A DNA stretch of 64,000 nt from Cryobacterium frigoriphilum (lineage in GTDB: Bacteria > Actinomycetota > Actinomycetes > Actinomycetales > Microbacteriaceae), in NCBI RefSeq assembly GCF_004403305.1, contig NZ_SOHE01000060.1:125609-189608 (forward strand), read 5' to 3'. Made by a program: the position numbers and the translations under genes. Shown piece by piece: positions 40,259-50,970 of this stretch. Every line of letters begins with the position of its first letter. Position 1 is the stretch's first letter. The notes under the pieces were generated by a model. That model made no database searches. It had not been told where the DNA came from and worked only from the letters and a program-made list of their open reading frames with translations.

Positions 40259-43200
40259 TCAGCCGAGCAGTTCGCGGATGTCGGCGGCCGTGAGCGCGCT
40301 GCCGGCCGCGGCTCCGTCGGTCATCACGCTCTCGAACAGCTTGGCCTTGGTGGCCTTCAGGGCCATCACCTTCTCCTCGATCGTGTCCTTGGACACGAGC
40401 CGGTAGACCATGACGTTCTTGGTCTGGCCGATGCGGTGCACGCGGTCAACGGCCTGGGCCTCGGTCGCCGGGTTCCACCACGGGTCGAGCAGCACGACGT
40501 AGTCGGCCTCGGTGAGGTTGAGGCCGAAGCCGCCGGCCTTGAGGCTGATCAAAAACACCGAGCTCGACCCGGTCTTGAAGTCGTTGATGGCGCGCGCCCG
40601 GTTGCGGGTCTTGCCGTCGAGGTAGGAGTACGAGATGCCCGCCGCGTCCAGCCGGTCCCTGGCCTTGCCGAGATACTGCGTGAACTGGCTGAAGATCAGG
40701 GTGCGGTGCCCCTCGGCGACGGTGTCCTCGAGCAGTTCGAGCAGGGCGTCGAGCTTGGTCGACGGCACAGCCGCATACTTCTCGTCGTAGAGGCTCGCGT
40801 CGAGGCTGAGCTGGCGCAGCATCGTCAGCGAACGGAAGATCTCGAACCGGTTCGCGTTCATGTCGTCGATCAGGCCGAGCACCTTCTGCCGTTCGCGGGC
40901 GAGATGGGTGTCGTAAACCTTGCGGTGCTTGGGGTGCAGCTCGAGTTCGAGCACCTGCTCCTGCTTGGCGGGCAGGTCGCTCGCCACCTCATCCTTGGTG
41001 CGTCGCAGCATGAAGGGGCGGATGCGTCGGCGCAGCTGCGCGAGCCGCTCGCTGTCACCGTCGGTCTCGATGGGCTTGCGGTAGTAGTCCGTGAAGCGGC
41101 TCGGGCTCGGGAACAGGCCCGGCGCGGTGATGGAGAGCAGCGACCACAGCTCCATCAGGTTGTTCTCCATCGGCGTGCCGGTGATGGCGAGCTTGAACGG
41201 GGTCTTCAAGCGGCGGGCGCAGACGTGCGCGCGGGACTGGTGGTTCTTCACGAACTGCGCCTCGTCGAGCAGCAGGCCGGCCCAGCCGGAGCCCTCATGC
41301 CCGGCAAAGTCGTTGTACTCGTCGAAGTCCAACCGGAACAGCGTGTACGAGGTGATCACGACGTCCGCCCCCGCGGCGATGTCGGCGAGGCTGCCGCCGC
41401 GTTTGCGGCTGGTCTCGGTGATCGCGGCGACGACCAGGTCGGGCGCGAAGCGGGCGCACTCGGCGGCCCAGTTGCTGACGACACTCGTGGGGGCCACGAC
41501 CAGGAACGGTGCGCGGCCGCTGCCGCCGGCCGTATCGCGGGCGTGGGTGATGAGGGCGATCGCCTGCAGGGTCTTGCCGAGGCCCATGTCGTCGGCGAGG
41601 ATTCCGCCGAGCCGATGGTCGAAGAGAAAGCTCAGCCAGTCGAACCCGGTCTGCTGGTAGCCGCGCAGCGTGGCGTGCACGGAGGGTGAGAGCGGGCGCT
41701 CGTCGATGCGGGTGGCATCCGTCAGCCCCTCGATGGCGCTGCGCCAGCTTTTCGCCTGCGCGGCGACGACGCCGAGCATCTGCAGTTCCTCCCAGAGGTC
41801 GCTCTGGAACCGGCTGATACCGAGGGAGTCGCTGCCGGATTCCTGCAGGCCGCGGGCCTCGTCGATCAGGCGCCGCAGGTCGTGCAGCTCGGGGCGGTCG
41901 AGGCTGAAGTAGGTTCCGCTCTCGAGGATCATCAGTTCTTGTTCGGTGGCGAGGGCCCGGAACAGTTCGTCGAAGGGGATCTCTTCGCCGTCGATGCTGA
42001 TCGTGACGGCGAGGTCGAACCAGTCGCGGTCGTCGGCGCGTTCGGTCGTCGCGAGGCGGATGACCGGGGCCTCGTCGGCGGGCCGGTACTGCGGGGCGTC
42101 GGCGGAGACGCTCACGCGCACGTCGCCCGTGGCCTCGAGGGCGGGAACGGTATCGCCGAGGAAGGCGATCATGCCCGCACCATCGAGGGTGACGCGCTCG
42201 GGCAGCGGCGTCAGGCCGGGAAACGGCGCCAGTAGGGGGCTGAGCTCGCGCAGAATCTGGGCCTCGCGCGGGTCGTCGCGAAAGTCGGTGTCACGAGCGG
42301 ATGCCCGCAACGTGTGGCGATACAGCGCGGGAGCCGGCCGCGGGGCCAGCGCGACGGTGTCGACGGGCTCCTCAGTCAGGGGAGCGCAGTACTGCCAGTC
42401 CCAGGCCAGCTCGATGCGGGCATCCGTCAGGTGCGTGACCGCGACCGAGAGTACGGGGCGCGGGGTCTGCGGCAGATCGAAACTGCCGTCGGAGCTCGTG
42501 AGGGTGAGCTGCTGGCGCAGGAACGGGTAGTAGTCGGAGAGGAACGCGGGCTCGTCGGCCGCCGGAATGACGAGCGGCTCGGCGGCGGTGGCGAGGGCGC
42601 GCATCTGCGCGCTCACCGGGTGGGCGAGGGGCGCGAGGGTCAGGTGCAGCTCGCTCGAACTTGACGTGGAGCCGGCGCCCCGTGCCGGGTCACCGCCGCC
42701 GGTCCAGGTGAAGATGCCGTGCGCGGGTTCTCCGATGAAGCCGATGCGGCTGCGGTTGAGGCGTTGTTCATTCACCGTCAGGGTGGGGGTGAGCACGAGG
42801 CCGCCGGCGTCGGCTTCGCGCGCGCGGTGAATGTCGAGTTCGAGCGCTGCGGGGGTCTCCGAGATGGTCACCGGCAGTTGGTTCGCGGTCGCACTCACGA
42901 GCGGCAGGCCGATCGACTGGGCCTCGTTCAGCAGCTCCCAGAGCGCTCGGTTGCCGAAGGTGTCGAGGTGGATCCAGTGCTCGGTGTAGGTGTAATACCG
43001 CTGGCCGGCCGAGTACAGCGCATAGAGCGCGTTCAGCACTCGGCGGTGTTCGGGCGCGAACGAGCCGGGGGTCCAGGCCAGGTTGTCCCAGGTCACGGTG
43101 CCGCGAATCCACTTGCCCTTCTTGCCCATCAGCATCGGGCGGGCGCCGAGCCGGCTGGGTTCGGGCGGGCGGCTGGCGTTCAGGCGGGCGCTGCGCGGAG

Positions 43201-43711
43201 CGGGCGGCAGCACATCGAACTGCAGCGCGAGGGCGGTGCCGACGGGCGCATTCGGGTCGGCGGGGCGGGCGAGCGGGCCGAGCGCGGCCTGCCAGGCGGC
43301 AACCGGCGGGGCCGCGGGGGGTTCGGCGGCGGTGGGCCGGTCCGTGGGTTCGAAGGTCGGCATCCGCCGCTCGCCGAGAGAGCGTGTGCCCGAAGGAGTC
43401 AGCGCCGACGGTTTTGCCGGGTTCGTGGCGCTCGCGATGAGCAGGGCCGCGACGTGCTTGCAGTTGTTCTTCATCGGGCAGGTGCAGACCCCGGATGCCC
43501 GCACCGGCAGCCCGACGGAGTTGACCGTGAACGACACGGTCACCGAATACGGCTGTGAGCTGGTGCCCTCCACGGTGCCAAACAGCTGGGTGCCGTCGCC
43601 GAACCAGGACTGTTCGGTGACGTGACCATTGCGCGCGTACCGCTCACCACGAGAGAATGCCTGGCTGCCGACCATGCGGGCAATCTCGTGGGTGCTGAGG
43701 GTATGGGCCAT
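40259..43711 (-). CDS. SWIM-domain SNF2-family DEAD/DEAH helicase
   Basis: A 1150-residue ATPase likely to remodel nucleic acid-protein complexes. An N-terminal SWIM zinc finger (C76, C78, C84, H86 in GVCTCPMKNNCKHVAALL) is followed by a long middle region of about 500 residues. The SNF2 core has Walker A ILADDMGLGKTLQAIAL (near 705), LLLDEAQFVKN (DEAQ box, near 815) and the helicase C domain with LIFSQFTQYL, and IGQTKNVMVYRLVSKDTIEE (about 960-1110). This architecture is common in actinobacteria. It is divergent from clpB across 183 nt that include a HAIR site. Confidence 0.9.
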   Translation of the reverse strand: MAHTLSTHEIARMVGSQAFSRGERYARNGHVTEQSWFGDGTQLFGTVEGTSSQPYSVTVSFTVNSVGLPVRASGVCTCPMKNNCKHVAALLIASATNPAKPSALTPSGTRSLGERRMPTFEPTDRPTAAEPPAAPPVAAWQAALGPLARPADPNAPVGTALALQFDVLPPAPRSARLNASRPPEPSRLGARPMLMGKKGKWIRGTVTWDNLAWTPGSFAPEHRRVLNALYALYSAGQRYYTYTEHWIHLDTFGNRALWELLNEAQSIGLPLVSATANQLPVTISETPAALELDIHRAREADAGGLVLTPTLTVNEQRLNRSRIGFIGEPAHGIFTWTGGGDPARGAGSTSSSSELHLTLAPLAHPVSAQMRALATAAEPLVIPAADEPAFLSDYYPFLRQQLTLTSSDGSFDLPQTPRPVLSVAVTHLTDARIELAWDWQYCAPLTEEPVDTVALAPRPAPALYRHTLRASARDTDFRDDPREAQILRELSPLLAPFPGLTPLPERVTLDGAGMIAFLGDTVPALEATGDVRVSVSADAPQYRPADEAPVIRLATTERADDRDWFDLAVTISIDGEEIPFDELFRALATEQELMILESGTYFSLDRPELHDLRRLIDEARGLQESGSDSLGISRFQSDLWEELQMLGVVAAQAKSWRSAIEGLTDATRIDERPLSPSVHATLRGYQQTGFDWLSFLFDHRLGGILADDMGLGKTLQAIALITHARDTAGGSGRAPFLVVAPTSVVSNWAAECARFAPDLVVAAITETSRKRGGSLADIAAGADVVITSYTLFRLDFDEYNDFAGHEGSGWAGLLLDEAQFVKNHQSRAHVCARRLKTPFKLAITGTPMENNLMELWSLLSITAPGLFPSPSRFTDYYRKPIETDGDSERLAQLRRRIRPFMLRRTKDEVASDLPAKQEQVLELELHPKHRKVYDTHLARERQKVLGLIDDMNANRFEIFRSLTMLRQLSLDASLYDEKYAAVPSTKLDALLELLEDTVAEGHRTLIFSQFTQYLGKARDRLDAAGISYSYLDGKTRNRARAINDFKTGSSSVFLISLKAGGFGLNLTEADYVVLLDPWWNPATEAQAVDRVHRIGQTKNVMVYRLVSKDTIEEKVMALKATKAKLFESVMTDGAAAGSALTAADIRELLG

Positions 43712-43828
43712 AGGTGAGTGTGTCCGTCATGAGTCGTCGAAGCCAGGGAAAAACCAACCTCTATTGTCGCACCTTTCGCTGGTGTGCTCGCCCAGAGGTG
43801 CGGGTGCACACGGGGTGCGTGGTCGGTC

Positions 43829-43877
43829 TCGACACCGGGAGCGAGCAGTCGCTAAACTTGAGCCACGGTGACTCAGG
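43829..43877 (+). promoter_or_regulatory. clpB promoter with HAIR operator
   Basis: TCGACA (43829-43834) and TAAACT (43853-43858) form a promoter with an 18-nt spacer. CTTGAGC-N7-ACTCAGG at 43857-43877 is a HAIR with two mismatches, directly overlapping the -10. It implies HspR control of clpB. Confidence 0.75.
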
Positions 43878-43894
43878 TTTGAAGGAGAGCAACC

Positions 43895-46084
<2,190 letters not shown>

Positions 46085-46111
46085 CGCGGGGAGCGCTCAG
46101 GGTTCGCGGGT

Positions 46112-46117
46112 TAGAGT
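46112..46117 (+). promoter_or_regulatory. Leaderless -10 of the alcohol dehydrogenase gene
   Basis: TAGAGT lies exactly 6 nt before the ATG at 46124. Confidence 0.55.
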
Positions 46118-46123
46118 CGGATC

Positions 46124-47173
46124 ATGCTTGCAACTGTGATTTATGGCGAACGCGACATTCGACTCGACGAGGTTCCCGAACCCGTGCTCAGCAGCGGCGG
46201 CGACGCCATCGTGCGCGTCGTCGCGGCCTGCGTCTGCGGATCCGACCTCTGGCCCTACCGCGGCGTGACCGAGACGAAGGAGCCGCACCGCATCGGCCAC
46301 GAATTCGTCGGCATCGTCGAGGCCATCGGAACGGATGTCTCCACTGTGAAGGTCGGCGACTTCGTCATCGCCCCGTTCTACGACTGCGACAACACCTGCG
46401 CCAACTGCCGCAACGGTGTGAGCACGAGCTGCCTGAACGGCGGCTGGTGGGGTGCGAACGACCGCGAAGGCGGCTTCGCCGACGGCGCCCAGGGCGAGAA
46501 GGTGCGGGTTCCGCACGCTGACGGCTCGCTCGTGGCCACCCCGACCGTGCCGGACGACGCTCTCGTTCCTGGCCTGCTGACCCTCGCCGACGTCATGGGC
46601 ACCGGACACCACGCGGCCGTCTCGGCCGGCGTCACACCCGGCAGCACCGTCGTCGTTGTCGGCGACGGCGCAGTGGGACTCTGCGCGGTCATCGCCGCGA
46701 AGCGCCTCGGCGCGAGCCGGATCGTGGCCATGAGCCGCCACGCCGATCGCCAGGCCGTGGCCCGCGAGTTCGGCGCGACCGACGTGATCGAGCTGCGCGG
46801 CGATGAGGGCGTCGCCGCCGTCAAGGCCCTCTTCGATGGCATCGGCGCGGACTTCGTGCTTGAGTGCGTCGGCACCCAGGAATCCATGGACCAGGCCATC
46901 CGCTCGGCCCGCCCGGGCGGCATGGTCGGCTACGTCGGCGTGCCCAACGGCGGCGCCGAACTGCCCATCCGCACCCTGTTCGGAACGAACGTGGGCGTGA
47001 ACGGCGGCGTCGCCTCCGTTCGCGGCTACATCGACGAGTTGCTGCCCGAGGTGCTGAGCGGAGCAATCAACCCCGGCCGGGTCTTCGATCTGCAGTTGCC
47101 GCTGGCCGAAGTGGCCGAGGCCTACGCCGCCATGGACGAGCGCCGCGCCATCAAGGTGCTGCTGCGCCCGTAG
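46124..47173 (+). CDS. Zinc-dependent medium-chain alcohol dehydrogenase
   Basis: A 349-residue MDR oxidoreductase. Catalytic zinc ligands are in ACVCGSDLWPYRG and IGHEFVGIVE; the structural zinc loop DCDNTCANCRNGVSTSC has all its cysteines; the cofactor site is VVVVGDGAVGLCAVIAAKRL. The layout is that of the threonine dehydrogenase/sorbitol dehydrogenase branch, with the substrate unknown. A downstream membrane protein gene starts 10 nt after its stop and may be co-transcribed. Confidence 0.88.
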   Translation: MLATVIYGERDIRLDEVPEPVLSSGGDAIVRVVAACVCGSDLWPYRGVTETKEPHRIGHEFVGIVEAIGTDVSTVKVGDFVIAPFYDCDNTCANCRNGVSTSCLNGGWWGANDREGGFADGAQGEKVRVPHADGSLVATPTVPDDALVPGLLTLADVMGTGHHAAVSAGVTPGSTVVVVGDGAVGLCAVIAAKRLGASRIVAMSRHADRQAVAREFGATDVIELRGDEGVAAVKALFDGIGADFVLECVGTQESMDQAIRSARPGGMVGYVGVPNGGAELPIRTLFGTNVGVNGGVASVRGYIDELLPEVLSGAINPGRVFDLQLPLAEVAEAYAAMDERRAIKVLLRP

Positions 47174-47182
47174 GGCTCGCTC

Positions 47183-47671
47183 GTGAACCAGCCATTTCTC
47201 TGGGGAGGACTGCTCGCCTTCGCGATCACCGCTGGTGTCGTGCGCGCGGTGCGCGGGCGGCCGTTTCTGCCCGGGCGGGCGGTGGCTCTCGGGCCGGTCG
47301 AGCACACGGTCGCGGTGCTCAGCACGGTGGCGTTGATCTTCCACTGTTCGGCCATGTTCTTCGGGCCGTGGGTGAACGTGGTCGCGTTTCTGCGCCCGCT
47401 CGCGGCGGAGGTCAACAACATGGGAATCGCCAGCCAGATCGCCTACTGGGTTCCGGCGGCGCTGCTGCTGCTGGCCTGGCGCCGGGTCTGGTGGCCCGGG
47501 CTCGCGCTCCTGGCGCTGACCCTGGTCGGTGTGGGCGTGACGATGTACTGGCCGTACCCGCTCGGAGTGCATCTGTGGTGGCTCGCCGCGGTGATCGTTG
47601 CCGGCGTATTCGTGGGGTCCGCGCTCACCGGGCCGCGCGCTCGCCGTGCCGTGACGGCGGACGAAGCCTGA
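47183..47671 (+). CDS. Five-helix membrane protein of unknown function
   Basis: A 162-residue protein with about five hydrophobic helices and conserved-looking HCSAMFFGPW and GVHLWWLAAVIVAG segments. It begins with GTG at 47183 and has no clear ribosome binding site. It probably follows the dehydrogenase in the same transcript. Family not recognised. Confidence 0.6.
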   Translation: MNQPFLWGGLLAFAITAGVVRAVRGRPFLPGRAVALGPVEHTVAVLSTVALIFHCSAMFFGPWVNVVAFLRPLAAEVNNMGIASQIAYWVPAALLLLAWRRVWWPGLALLALTLVGVGVTMYWPYPLGVHLWWLAAVIVAGVFVGSALTGPRARRAVTADEA

Positions 47672-47675
47672 CACC

Positions 47676-47691
47676 CTGTTTGAACAAACAG
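47676..47691. promoter_or_regulatory. Palindrome CTGTTTG-AA-CAAACAG
   Basis: Perfect 7-bp arms with a 2-nt centre lie 17 nt before the ATG at 47709, just after the preceding gene's stop. Flanking ACAC/GTGT bases add to the symmetry. It resembles a TetR-type operator; no T run follows, so a terminator is less likely. Confidence 0.5.
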
Positions 47692-47708
47692 TGTGGTTGG
47701 ATTGTTTC

Positions 47709-47939
47709 ATGGCAGAGATGAATCACACACCCGATCGACGTCCGCGCCGTCAGCTGAGCGACTCGTTCTACTTGGTGCTGGCGGCTATGAGCCTCATGCA
47801 GGTGCCGGGCGGCATCGAAGCGACGGGACCTTGGCCCGCAGCGCTGATCGGCGTCGTGACCGTGACGTTCGCCGTGTTGATCGCGTTGGGCAATCGCGGG
47901 CGGTTCCTGCCGATGTTCGACAACCGCCGCAAGCGGTAG
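47709..47939 (+). CDS. Small two-helix membrane protein
   Basis: A 76-residue protein: a basic N terminus, two hydrophobic helices (SFYLVLAAMSLMQVPGG and WPAALIGVVTVTFAVLIALG) and a basic C-terminal FDNRRKR. The ATG at 47709 is preferred over an upstream in-frame GTG inside the palindrome. No family recognised. Confidence 0.55.
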   Translation: MAEMNHTPDRRPRRQLSDSFYLVLAAMSLMQVPGGIEATGPWPAALIGVVTVTFAVLIALGNRGRFLPMFDNRRKR

Positions 47940-48294
47940 GCGCCGACTCGGAACGAGCCCACCGGCCGGATGCTGGCACGCCCAGACTCCTGCGCCCATA
48001 ACCCGCACCCTCAGCTGCTTGTGCGCCCCGAAGCTGCACGTGCGCTTGTAATCGCGGGCGCATGAGCAGGTCTTGGGCGCACGATGACGTGCGGGTGCGG
48101 GTTTCGGGCGCACAAGCAGCTTCTCGGCGCGTGATCACGTGCAAATTAGAGGTGCGGGTGCAGCTCGCGGGCGCAGAAGTTTCTACCGGCACGACGGCCG
48201 CCTTCTGAGCGTACGACGGTGACAACTCACCTGTACCGGTGGGCTTAACGAGCGGATCGGCGCGCTCGGGCACGCGGTGGGTGCCCGGAGAGGC
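47940..48294. repeat. Intergenic array of outward-facing degenerate repeats (array B)
   Basis: This 355-nt gap between convergent genes contains no supported gene. From about 47978 to 48180 it carries the same unit as array A. To the right of a TTGTAATCGC centre near 48050, plus-strand copies begin at 48056 (GGGCGCATGAGCAGGTCTT), 48075, 48106 (GGGCGCACAAGCAGCTTCT) and 48169. To the left, copies read on the minus strand. The unit shared with array A is GGGCGCA, then 2-4 nt, then GCAGGT or GCAGCT. From 48181 to 48294 nothing is recognised. Confidence 0.78.
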
Positions 48295-48906
48295 TCAGTC
48301 GTTGACGAGCAGCAGCTCGTCGAGCGGCTTGCGCACGCGGGGCGCGATCTCGCGCTCGCGCAGCTCGGGAGTGAGATCGTCGAGCTCGCCCAGCACACCG
48401 AGGGCCGTCACGGTGACGACCGTCTGGTCGGCGGCGAGGCCGAAGGCCGCGGCGATCGCGGCACCGTCGAAGCCGCCGAGCTGGTGGGTGTGCAGGCCCT
48501 CATGCTGCGCCTGAATGGTGAGGTGCGCCACGGCCTGGCCGAGGTCGTAGCGTGACCAGGGGTTCTCGGCAGTGTCGGCGTCGGGTTTTGCGGGCAGGTT
48601 CAGCTGGGCGACGTTGGCGATCAAAACGGATGCCGTGTCGGCCCACGCCTGGTTGAACCCCATCAGGGCATCGTTGATCGTGGCAAAGCTCGCGGAGCCA
48701 CGACGAGCGACGATGAACCGGGCCGGCTGCATGTTGCTGGCCGACGGCGCCCAGCGGGCGGCCTCGAGCACGGTCGTAAGAGTGGCCTCGTCGATGACGG
48801 CGGTCTTGCTGTAGCCGCGCGGGCTCCACCGCTCGGCGAGCGGGGAGAGCAGCGGGGCATCCGTCACCGCGTGGCGGTTGGGGGAGGTGGTGAGGTTCAC
48901 GGTCAT
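48295..48906 (-). CDS. Nitroreductase-family flavoprotein
   Basis: A 203-residue FMN-dependent oxidoreductase. The FMN-binding start RWSPRGYSKTAVIDEATL and the AARWAPSASNMQPARFIVAR segment are characteristic. The substrate cannot be assigned. The ATG at 48906 has AAAGG immediately before it, which is too close; the GTG two codons later (48900) has better spacing and may be the true start. Confidence 0.85.
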   Translation of the reverse strand: MTVNLTTSPNRHAVTDAPLLSPLAERWSPRGYSKTAVIDEATLTTVLEAARWAPSASNMQPARFIVARRGSASFATINDALMGFNQAWADTASVLIANVAQLNLPAKPDADTAENPWSRYDLGQAVAHLTIQAQHEGLHTHQLGGFDGAAIAAAFGLAADQTVVTVTALGVLGELDDLTPELREREIAPRVRKPLDELLLVND

Positions 48907-49221
48907 CCTTTGGTGCGGCCGAACACGAGTGGGTTCGGGGAAACACTGACCCACCGGAAACAACCGGGACCCGCGGGAGGATATTCCGACGTGTGGCCGC
49001 CCCTTTCGCGGCACTTCTTGGGTCAGCCGGCACGTGTTGCACGGAGTGCCGGTTGGCGTAACGAGTGCCGCGACGCCCGGGAGCGCGCCACGAGCCTCGC
49101 TGGTTGAGCCTGCGCGCGAAGCGCGCTGGTCGAAACCTGGCGAGCCGAGCCTCGGACGTGGCCCGCCTCGGTTTCGACCGCTCGCAAGCTCGCGGCTCAA
49201 CCGGCGCCGTGCCGGGCGCGG
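48907..49221. other. 315-nt region without a gene, upstream of the nitroreductase
   Basis: It holds the nitroreductase promoter region and the inverted-repeat element at 49102-49202. Short open frames here have no ribosome binding site and are not supported. Confidence 0.6.
49102..49202. repeat. REP-like inverted repeat element
   Basis: Two arms of about 35 nt are inverted copies at their ends: GGTTGAGCC...GGTCGAAACC (49102-49137) and GGTTTCGACC...GGCTCAACC (49170-49202). Between the matching ends each arm has its own small GC-rich palindrome (GCGCGC-gaa-GCGCGC; GCTCGC-aa-GCTCGC is a direct repeat). GGTTGAG...CGAAACC repeats are frequent in Microbacteriaceae genomes (from general knowledge). 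Confidence 0.8.
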
Positions 49222-50970
49222 CTAGTTGCCCTGCAGGCGGTTGCGCACCTCGCGGCGCAGCACCTTGCCGATGAGCGAGCGGGGCAGGTCGTCGACCTCC
49301 ACGATGCGCTTCGGAATCTTGTACGCCGAGAGCCGAGTGCGACAGTAGTCCCGTAGCAGGTCGACGTCGAGCTTGGCGCCGGCCGTCATCACCACGACCG
49401 CGACGACATCCTCACCGCCGGTCTTGCTCGCCAGGCCGACGGCGGCGGCATCCGCGACATCGGGGTGGGAGAGCAGGGCCTCTTCCACCTCGGACGGAGA
49501 CACATTGAAGCCTCCGGTGACGATGAGCTCTTTCATGCGGTCGACGATGGTGATGAAACCGTCATCACTGACCCTGGCGATATCGCCGGTGCGCAACCAG
49601 CCGCCGGGCAGCAGCACCTGAGCGGTCTCGCTCGGGCGGTCCCAGTAGCCGCTGAAGACCTGCGGGCCGCGGATCAGCAGCTCGCCCTCCTCATTGAAGC
49701 CGCGCAGCGTGGTCGGGTTCGCGGGGTCGACGACGCGGATGTCCGTGCTCGGAAACGGCACGCCGACCGTGCCGGGGCGCCGGCTCGGTCCGATCGGGTT
49801 GCCGGCGGCGATCGGGGAGGCCTCCGTCATGCCGTAGCCCTCGACGAGCAGGCCGCCGGTTGCGTCTTCCCAGCGGGCCACGATCGACACCGGCAGGTTC
49901 ATCGCGCCGGAGATCGCGAAGCGGGTGCCGCGCAGGCTGACCTTGCGCGCGGCGGCCGCGGTCACGAGCTTGTCGTAGATCGGGGGCACGGCGGGCAGGA
50001 ACGTGGGCGGGGTGTGCTTGGCGGCGTCGAGCACGAGATCCACGTCGAACTTCGGAAACAGCACAAGGCGGGCGCCCATGCTCATCGCGAAGGTGAGGCA
50101 CAGTGTGAGGCCGTAGGCGTGGAACATCGGCAGTACGGCGTAGACGGTTTCGCCGCCCGGTCGCAGGCCGACGACCCAGGCCGAGCCCTGCGCGGCGTTG
50201 GCCCGCAGGTTGTAGTGACTGAGAATGGCGCCCTTGGGGGTGCCCGTCGTACCGCTCGTGTACTGCAGCACGGCCGTGTCGGTGAGGGCAGGCCGGGGAT
50301 GCGTCGAGCGCAGCTTGCGGGCGCCGGTCAGCGAGCTCCACTCGATGGCGCCCTTCTGCGGCCCGGAGGTGAGGGCGTCGCGTGAGGTGCGGGCCTTCGC
50401 AATCGGCAACTTCAACAGCAGCCGTTTGGAGAGCGGCATGGCGCGCGTGAGGTCGATGGTGACGACATCGCTCACCCCCATGTCCTTCGGAAACGCACGC
50501 ACGGTGTCGTAAACCTTGTCCCAGACGATCGCGACGCGGGCGCCGTGGTCTTCGAACTGGTGACGCAGCTCGCGGTCGGTGTAGAGCGGGTTGTGTTCGA
50601 CGACGATGGCGCCGAGGCGCAACACCGCGTAGAACGCCACGACGTGCTGCGGGCAGTTCGGCAGCACGAGCGCGACCCGGTCGCCCTTGTGCACGCCGAG
50701 TTTGCGCAGGCCGTTCGCGACCCGGCAGATCTGCTCGCCGAGGGAGTCATACGTGGTGGTAGCGCCGAAGAAATCGAGGGCGACGGATGCCCCGAAACGG
50801 GCCACCGAGGCATCCATCATGTCGGTCAAGGTCTGGGTGGTCTCGGCGATGGCGTCGGGAACACCGTCGGCGTAGGCGGCAAGCCAGGGCCGGTCGGCAA
50901 ACGTCACGGAGTGCCCGGCGGGGAGCGCGTCGGGGGTTTGGTCGTCGGCGAAGACGGGGTCGGGGCTCAT
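49222..50970 (-). CDS. AMP-forming long-chain acyl-CoA ligase
   Basis: A 582-residue adenylate-forming enzyme that activates fatty acids as CoA thioesters. Visible motifs are the ATP loop LQYTSGTTGTPKGAILSH (A3), VEGYGMTEASP (A5), GWLRTGDIARVSDDG (A7) and the C-terminal LPRSLIGKVLRREVRNR with the catalytic lysine (A10). The ATG at 50970 overlaps the threonine aldolase stop (ATGA), so longer upstream frames are excluded. Confidence 0.9.
   Translation of the reverse strand: MSPDPVFADDQTPDALPAGHSVTFADRPWLAAYADGVPDAIAETTQTLTDMMDASVARFGASVALDFFGATTTYDSLGEQICRVANGLRKLGVHKGDRVALVLPNCPQHVVAFYAVLRLGAIVVEHNPLYTDRELRHQFEDHGARVAIVWDKVYDTVRAFPKDMGVSDVVTIDLTRAMPLSKRLLLKLPIAKARTSRDALTSGPQKGAIEWSSLTGARKLRSTHPRPALTDTAVLQYTSGTTGTPKGAILSHYNLRANAAQGSAWVVGLRPGGETVYAVLPMFHAYGLTLCLTFAMSMGARLVLFPKFDVDLVLDAAKHTPPTFLPAVPPIYDKLVTAAAARKVSLRGTRFAISGAMNLPVSIVARWEDATGGLLVEGYGMTEASPIAAGNPIGPSRRPGTVGVPFPSTDIRVVDPANPTTLRGFNEEGELLIRGPQVFSGYWDRPSETAQVLLPGGWLRTGDIARVSDDGFITIVDRMKELIVTGGFNVSPSEVEEALLSHPDVADAAAVGLASKTGGEDVVAVVVMTAGAKLDVDLLRDYCRTRLSAYKIPKRIVEVDDLPRSLIGKVLRREVRNRLQGN

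Noticed and set aside
47794-48273. Open frame through array B on the minus strand
   Set aside because: Same reasons as for array A; it also overlaps a better-supported small membrane protein gene on the other strand.
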